From assembly GCA_035235625.1 (NCBI GenBank), contig CP141141.1:20147968-20211967 (forward strand): DNA of 64,000 bases. Direction: 5' to 3'. Position 1 is the first letter of the stretch. Each line of letters opens with the position of its first letter. Under the pieces are notes generated by a model that saw nothing but the letters and a program-made list of their open reading frames with translations, was not told the origin of the DNA and made no database searches. Source of the DNA: Saururus chinensis (lineage: Eukaryota > Streptophyta > Magnoliopsida > Piperales > Saururaceae). This document shows positions 58,141 to 64,000 of this stretch, piece after piece. The position numbers were made by a program, and so were the translations under genes.

Positions 58141-58489
58141 TATCAATTACACCAAATTTTCTTGTTTAGTTCACCTATGCTTTTCGTGAAAAATTATATT
58201 CAAATGGCTTGTATGTATGTTGGGCCAATTTCTCTAACTCAAAAATAGTAAATTATTTGACAGATTAAGACCATATACCGCAAAGTTTGCTAGCATGATA
58301 AGTAGAAAAGCAAATTGCTTTCTCCTTGGAAAATCTCAATTTAGAACTCACTGTATGGATCAGTACCATGTTTTGATATAGTAGTCACCACAAATCAATG
58401 GTAGTGATGCGCATAGTAGGTTTTACTGTGAGGTTTTGGAAGGAAATATAGCATTAACTAATATCCATGATAGTATACTAAATAAAATA

Positions 58490-58690
58490 TTCCCTACATC
58501 GTAAATTAATAGCTCCATTTGACAAAATAGTTTGTTCTATATTAATAGCTTTATTTTGTTAAATTTAAGTGGTTGGGTACTTATAAAAGAGGATAATAAG
58601 CTTATTTTTCCTTCTCTTAAATTTGAGTTTCATAATTCAATAAAAACTACTATTTTTTCATATATAACTAGTAATATAAGACAAAGGGAG
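58490..58690. mobile_element. Stowaway-like MITE, 201 bp
   Basis: The element is TA-flanked (58488..58489, 58691..58692). It starts TTCCCTACATCGTAAATTAA and ends GTAATATAAGACAAAGGGAG. The interior matches the 16430 copy in inverse orientation (TAAGCTTATTTTTCCTTCTC phrase). Confidence 0.85.
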
Positions 58691-59260
58691 TAAATTATTA
58701 AATGGCAGTGGACTTACCTTTTTGGTGATAAATGTCAAAGTGGACAAGTAATTAGCCAATACAAATAAGGTGAAGTCTTCTACAAATAATGTATGCACAT
58801 GCTTTTCAAAACAAATGTGCATTAATTGACAAATATAAATAACAAATGAGGTAAAAATGAAGCACTAATCCTGTAACGTTCGAGAATTTTCTAGATTCCC
58901 AAAGTTGACAACGGAAAATTAAGGTGTTAGACCCCTTGAGCTTCTCATTGGAATAACTTATTTAATGCTAGGAATTAGTGACAAAAAATATATGGATGGA
59001 AAATAGACAAAAAGAGCTTTGAAATGCCACAAAGAACGCATGAATCAGAGTCTGGATAAGGGAGATACGAATGTTCAAAGTTAAACATATCGTATAGGGC
59101 CCGTTTACCCAATTTAAACATACAACTGGGCCATTTAAGTTGTTTTGTGGGCCCGATTACTTACAATTCCAAAATTGTGTTTTTGGGGCCCAATTTGGTT
59201 GCTGATTTAAGGAGAGTTTTGGCCTAATTTCTCATTGGATTAGGAGCCCTAATCCCATGC

Positions 59261-59268
59261 ATATAAAA
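59261..59268 (+). promoter_or_regulatory. TATA box of the solo LTR
   Basis: ATATAAAA about 390 bases into the LTR. Confidence 0.6.
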
Positions 59269-59303
59269 AGACATAATTAGGGCTTTTTGAAAGGAGAGAG
59301 CTT

Positions 59304-59319
59304 GGGGGGGGGGGGGGGG
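59304..59319 (+). repeat. Homopolymer of 16 G
   Basis: An uninterrupted G run lies 36 bases after the LTR TATA box. The exact length may be a sequencing estimate. Confidence 0.9.
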
Positions 59320-62300
59320 ACGATAGAGAGAAGGAGGAAGAGCGGCCGAGGGAATTTTTCGGTGAAGCTTTAACGGCGGTGGATTAACGTCAACTCGGCC
59401 ATAGAGGTAGGATTTCAAGTTGCGATTATCATGGATTTTATTAACTGATTTGAATGAAAATAATAGTGATTTTTGCAAATAATAGTGATTTCTGTAGATA
59501 CTATTCATGTAATTACGTGAACAGTACTTTGATTTTTTTGGCCGCCGGGACAGTGTTAGGAAAGGTGCCGCACTGGCCCTAGCCTAGCCCTGACCGCGGA
59601 GGCCCTTGCTCCGGCGAGGCCTTGCCGGCGTCGGATTCAGCAGCCACTGTGCAGGCCGCTGGGCAGTTGAAAAAAAAAAGAGAATAGTTAGGGCCCTATT
59701 TTTTGGCCGTTGACGACATGCAATGAATCCGGGCACCCGGACTTGCTGTGCGACGGCAGTCCGGCTGATCCAGTCTCTCGCTAGGCCGTGATGAGTGGTC
59801 GGCGGTCTTTTTGGGTGATTTGCAGCATAACAAATATATAAAAAAATGATTTGTTTCCCCGGCCGGCCGCCAGGCTGCGGCCAGGCCAGGGTAGTTCGAA
59901 TTGCCCCGTGATGGTGATCCCTTTGGCCCTGGCCGCCGCCCCGCCGTGGTGGCCAGCGGCGTGCTGCCAGAGGCAAAAACACCTCTGGCCGAACACGGGG
60001 AAGACGAGGGTTGGGTTGTACTGGCCGACTGCATCGGATCTGGGAGGCCGGATCCAGCCATCCCCTCGTAGAAGAATTCCGTCGGTATCGGAGCTCTAGG
60101 CTGGCGGCAGCTGGATTCAATCTAGTTGCCACCTTGCTGCACTATGGGAGTCTTCACAAGGAAGATGACCAGCAGGCAGGTCTATGGGTCCAGCCCGTTC
60201 CCGGGCTGAATCTGCAGACTGGACCAGGTTTTAAAAAATAAATTTAACACCCATTGAACTGGGTCCGGTTAAGTAGGGTTTAGGTGTAGAAAATTACTAT
60301 TGCACCTTGATAGGCGTGGGAGTATTCTAGCTAAGTTTAAGCTCGGGAAAAAATTGCAAACTATAAATGGCCCTTTTACCCCTTATTGTTAAATTATTAT
60401 GTGAAAACTACTTACCCGATTTAGGGGTTCCGGTTCAGTGGCCTTTGAGTGATATTAAAAATTGGGAAAATTCTAAGTGAGAGTTTAATGGGTAACCTAA
60501 TTATAGATCAAACCACTTAGTGAGGGAAAATCTCAGTGAGTGGTTAATTGACCCTTTACCCTTAGGGTTTATAGTAAATCGTTAATCAAAACATGAGTCG
60601 GTTCAAGGGGTTCACGACCCTGTCACAAGCTAGGAAAATTACACAGAGTCCATGAAGTCTAGTAGTACCATTGAGTTCAATTTTGGACCCGTTGGATGTC
60701 AATAATGCCCTAAAACAAATAACAGAAATACCTTTTTGAGTGGACTCGCCCACATTCGTGTGAATGGAAGCGCGAGTCAATTTGAGAGTGGAGCCTTCTG
60801 AGAGGATAATGACTTAAAATAAATAAAAGGGTAATGAGATGACCAAATGACCCAATGGAGGGTAGCATACCCTAAGGAGTAGAATTACCCTAATGCCCTT
60901 AAGGGCAGTATGTTCCATTTTTGTCGAATCTAATAACCTAACCACTAAGCGTTAGGGTGTGCTATAGTGATGTAGAATGGCTTCAAAAGGAAGGGGTGTG
61001 ACTAGTAAGAGACACAAAGACCTTGACAGGTCACAGTGTCATGGGAAACAAGGGGAAGAACCCTAATTCTCAGGGTTTAAGGCAACGAATTACATGTGTC
61101 TGTAACCGAATACATCGACCAACTAGAGTATTATATATGTAACTCGCGTGTTGCGTTAAAGTTGTTTACACTCTCGGGTTTAAATTCTCTGAGCCCTGGC
61201 CCTGCAAATAAGTGCAACGGGCCTCTATTTATTATTTATGTACCTGTGTGATTGCATAGTATATATGTTATTTATTCTTATGTTTGTATTTTTTATCGAT
61301 GAGTTGATTTTTATGAGTAACTTAAGATTAATGAAGTTTAATCAAGAGGCATGGGTTCTTGTTGGATTAGGGGAGAACATCTAATCAAGATAATGACTAA
61401 AATACCCTCATTAGGGTGGGGACACATTCATGGAGTGAACAGGGCCTTGACAATGAATCTTACCTTGGTTAATGAACCGAGGGTGATTTTGGGATGTTCT
61501 CTGAGTTATAGCTCAGTGGATGAGCTATTTATTAGGCCAATTCACAAGGTGAAGAGGACCCAAATGGTTGAGCGAATACTTAACTAGATAGAAATAATCT
61601 AGTCTAAATTCATATGTTTGAGGGAGTCAATGGTCATAAAGACCTGAGGCTTTTATAGATATATTAGTAATGTCATATGAGACATTTTCTCCTAGAGTTG
61701 GGATGGTGGAGATTGCAATATGCTTTTTCATCGTCACGATAGTTTGGGTATTGACCAAATGGTCTTTACCGCGGTTCTCCCGCAGGTCTTCCCAGGACTA
61801 TTTAGTACGTACGAAAAGCGGAGTTACATGAACATCATGGAAGGCTTGTGTTTCTTGCCAATCTGTATCCATGAGCACAGTTGAGATCCTCTTCTCCAAA
61901 CTTGTGGCAGGCTATTGAGAGCCCTGGGGATTTGAGTCAAGTTGTTGTTAAAAAGTCTACTCCAAGGTTGGAATCCTTTGTTTGGAGATTTCTCGAGGGG
62001 CGAGTTATCTCTGAGTTACAGATTTGATAGTATTAATTATCGAACAAGGGATGTGAGATAATTAGTAACATTGTTTGACATTGCTTGTTAATTAGATAAG
62101 TGGAATGGTTAAAGGTCTTACTAAAATGTAGGTTGAAAATACCTAAGCATTGCATGTGTGATTTTATGCTTCTTAGGATAGAGTAGTTTCTAGGCAAAAC
62201 TATGTTTGGATCCAATCTTGTTAGAAACATTGGAGATGTTGTCTGATGAGTATGTAGGCAACTAACATCGGGTGATGTTGGCCCGATCCGAAAAATATTA

Positions 62301-62725
62301 ATTAAACCTTTTGTTTTTTGGAAGCCTTTCTCCTGAAGGTAGAGATGTTCCATTGTAGTTGTTTGGTTTAGCTAGTTGTAGATTTTCTAGGCGACTACAA
62401 GTGAAACAATGACAGGCAAGCACAAGATAAAGTTTCAGTGTTTCTGCAACTCTGGTACATAAATATTTCACTAGCGTGAGAGTCAACTTAGTTATTTATT
62501 TTTAGATGGGTGACATACTTGTACTTAGATGGATGAGCTGATCTTTATGAATTTTCAGACATTAAATAATAGCATATGATTTGATATTCGTATTTGTAAA
62601 CCCCAGTTATCATGACCTAGATATTTAATCGAAAGGTTTGTTTTGTATTTAAGAAAAAAAATTATCGCTACTTACCGTTCGTGCTATTTAATAATGTTTT
62701 TAAAAATCCGGGTCATGACAAATCC

Positions 62726-63780
62726 ATAGCTCTAAGAGATCAAAAGTGTTCCATAACACTTGATCACTGAAGAGTCCTAGTTTAGTGTTGCAAACTTTGC
62801 TCCAACAATCTTCCCATGGCCTTTCCTGTGTTGTCATATGTATCTCAGAGCTTTAAAGATGTGAATAAGGTCCCTTAAATAGTCCATTCATATTCATTGG
62901 GACTTTTTTTTAGTCTTTTTTTATTTAGAACTCTCTATTAACAACACATAATAAACTTACAAGCATAAATTGCTACACAAATGAAGACAATGAGATGCCA
63001 TGCAAAGATCAAATATAATTTTCTACATACCATGTAATGAAATTAAGTATATTATGAACTGATTCATGTGATTAGTTTACTAAAATTTTGTGATTTGATC
63101 ATTTGTTTGGGTTTGGCACATCTAGGGGTAAAATTGTAAATTTACACTTGTAGATTTTCTCCCAAATAAAATTTCTGGTCACTTTATATGAACATACATA
63201 CTTTCTGGTCCATGATGTTTAATTGATTATATTGTGTAGATTTAATTGATTAATTGGATTAGAAATTAGTGCAAATTGACCAAATTAGCCCTAGGGGCAT
63301 TTTAGTCCATTCATAAGGGCATTTTGTGTGCATAATTGTTTGCTGTCCAGAACCTTAATTATAACCTTTCATTCTTCTAAAAGTGTTGATTGATTGATTG
63401 TTGTGTGCTTAAATTTGGTTTGATTATAAAGGTAAAAAGACCGAATTAGCCCTAGTGCTAATTTGGTAATTTCAAACCATTGGTTTCTTGGACAGAAAAA
63501 TGATTTTTTCAGCAACCCTATTAAGTGTTTTCTTGCTGATTGTGTGTGCTTAAGGGGTAGCATAAGTTATTATCACAAGTAATTGCATATTAGCTTAACT
63601 TACCTTAAGAGGCTTAAGGGTAGTTTGGACTTTTCACATGCTTGTGATTTGTGCCTAAATTATATGAAATTAAATAGATTATATAAGAATAAAAATACTA
63701 GTCCATTTGTTGTGTATTAGAATAAGTGAGTCAATACATAATTAACAAAGTAATTATTGGTCATAACATAGTATTCATTC
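62726..63780 (+). mobile_element. Copia-type leader fragment
   Basis: It contains the CAAATTAGCCCTAGGGGCAT and TAGTCCATTCATAAGGGCAT phrases (63274..63322) and the TGCTAATTTGGTAATTTC phrase, matching the reversed leader at 26604..27200. No gag follows before the next repeat at 63781. Confidence 0.6.
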
Positions 63781-64000
63781 TTTTGTAGCTTACGAACATA
63801 CTCGCTAGCCATTACTAATACATACATATTCAACATACATAAAACATACTTACAACCCACATACATATCATATGCATTTCAACGTGACATAATTCATTCT
63901 CTTCCATCATGCAAATGGATATGATTTAACATCCAAAGCATTGAATCATAAAATCCTAACATGCTACTACACATTCAAAACATGCTATCATGAAATTACT
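63781..64000 (-). mobile_element. LTR family B fragment, reversed, running off the window
   Basis: It parallels 3095..3345: TAGCTTACGAACATACTCGC, ACTTACAACCCACATACATA, ACATCCAAAGCATTGAATCA and CACATTCAAAACATGCTATC blocks in the same order. The window ends inside it. Confidence 0.75.

Larger units (their letters stand above)
58872..62720 (+). mobile_element. Solo LTR, 3849 bp, with AATCC target duplication
   Basis: It starts TGTAACGTTCGAGAATTTTC, ends CCGGGTCATGACA, and is bordered by exact AATCC (58867..58871 and 62721..62725). No primer-binding site or interior is present, so it is a recombined solo LTR. A TATA box lies at 59261..59268, followed by a 16-base G run and a GC-rich block (59530..60190) like the one in LTR-B. 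The general plan (TGTAAC start, GC-rich centre, GTGACA- or ATGACA-type end) suggests kinship with family B, but the sequences are far apart. The overlapping frames at 59584..60241 have no family features. Confidence 0.95.

Noticed and set aside
1..64000. tRNA, rRNA, CRISPR or prokaryotic operon
   Set aside because: No tRNA-like internal promoter pair with foldable arms, no rRNA core sequence and no regularly spaced identical repeats were seen. The tandem repeats are minisatellites inside LTRs.

Overview
This window is nuclear DNA from a flowering plant. The evidence is one spliced secreted cellulase gene with GT-AG introns, surrounded by LTR retrotransposons of both superfamilies, a hAT transposon and many TA-flanked MITEs. 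The species cannot be named from the sequence. GC-rich exons beside AT-rich introns would fit a monocot or magnoliid, but that is a guess. There is no bacterial, organellar or viral gene content. The one intact gene is a seven-exon GH9 endo-beta-1,4-glucanase on the minus strand (35004..38862, 501 codons, all splice phases consistent, TATA box at 38943..38952).

Most of the rest is nested repeat debris, often with readable ends. LTR family A has three copies: 1..2370 (cut by the window edge), a complete solo LTR at 29242..32483 with target duplication GTTTT, and about 41930..45333. LTR family B has a 4.56-kb LTR with primer-binding site at 9710..14280, a reversed fragment at about 2371..5015, and a reversed fragment running off the right edge at 63781..64000. 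Another solo LTR lies at 58872..62720 (AATCC duplication). Family C pieces lie at 18514..about 20673 and, reversed, at 28078..28586. Family E has a solo LTR at 48802..50237 (GTACC duplication), inserted in a gypsy element, and an opposite-orientation copy at about 55629..56824. Family F fragments lie at 33120..33945 and 46770..47270.

Coding relics are: a hAT transposase (5580..8330) split by a 987-bp nonautonomous LTR element (5888..6874, GAAAA duplication); a reversed Ty1/copia gag-protease-integrase relic (about 24640..26603); a small copia reverse-transcriptase piece (about 5318..5490); a copia gag coiled-coil piece (21830..22250); and a nearly full-length Ty3/gypsy chromovirus polyprotein (47298..53348) with its 3' LTR. 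The gypsy relic carries 13 in-frame stops, 11 of them TAG, as expected from deamination of methylated CAG sites.

Three observations stand out. Unrelated LTR families carry paired short palindromic motifs with TTCGAA or ATCGAT cores, in several cases just upstream of a TATA box, and two copies of family E appear to carry different versions at the same place. The small nonautonomous element inside the hAT gene shares its 3' internal end and LTR terminus with the gypsy relic, which points to its autonomous relatives. Minisatellites occupy the same positions in different LTR-A copies, with different copy numbers. No CRISPR, rRNA or tRNA gene was found.
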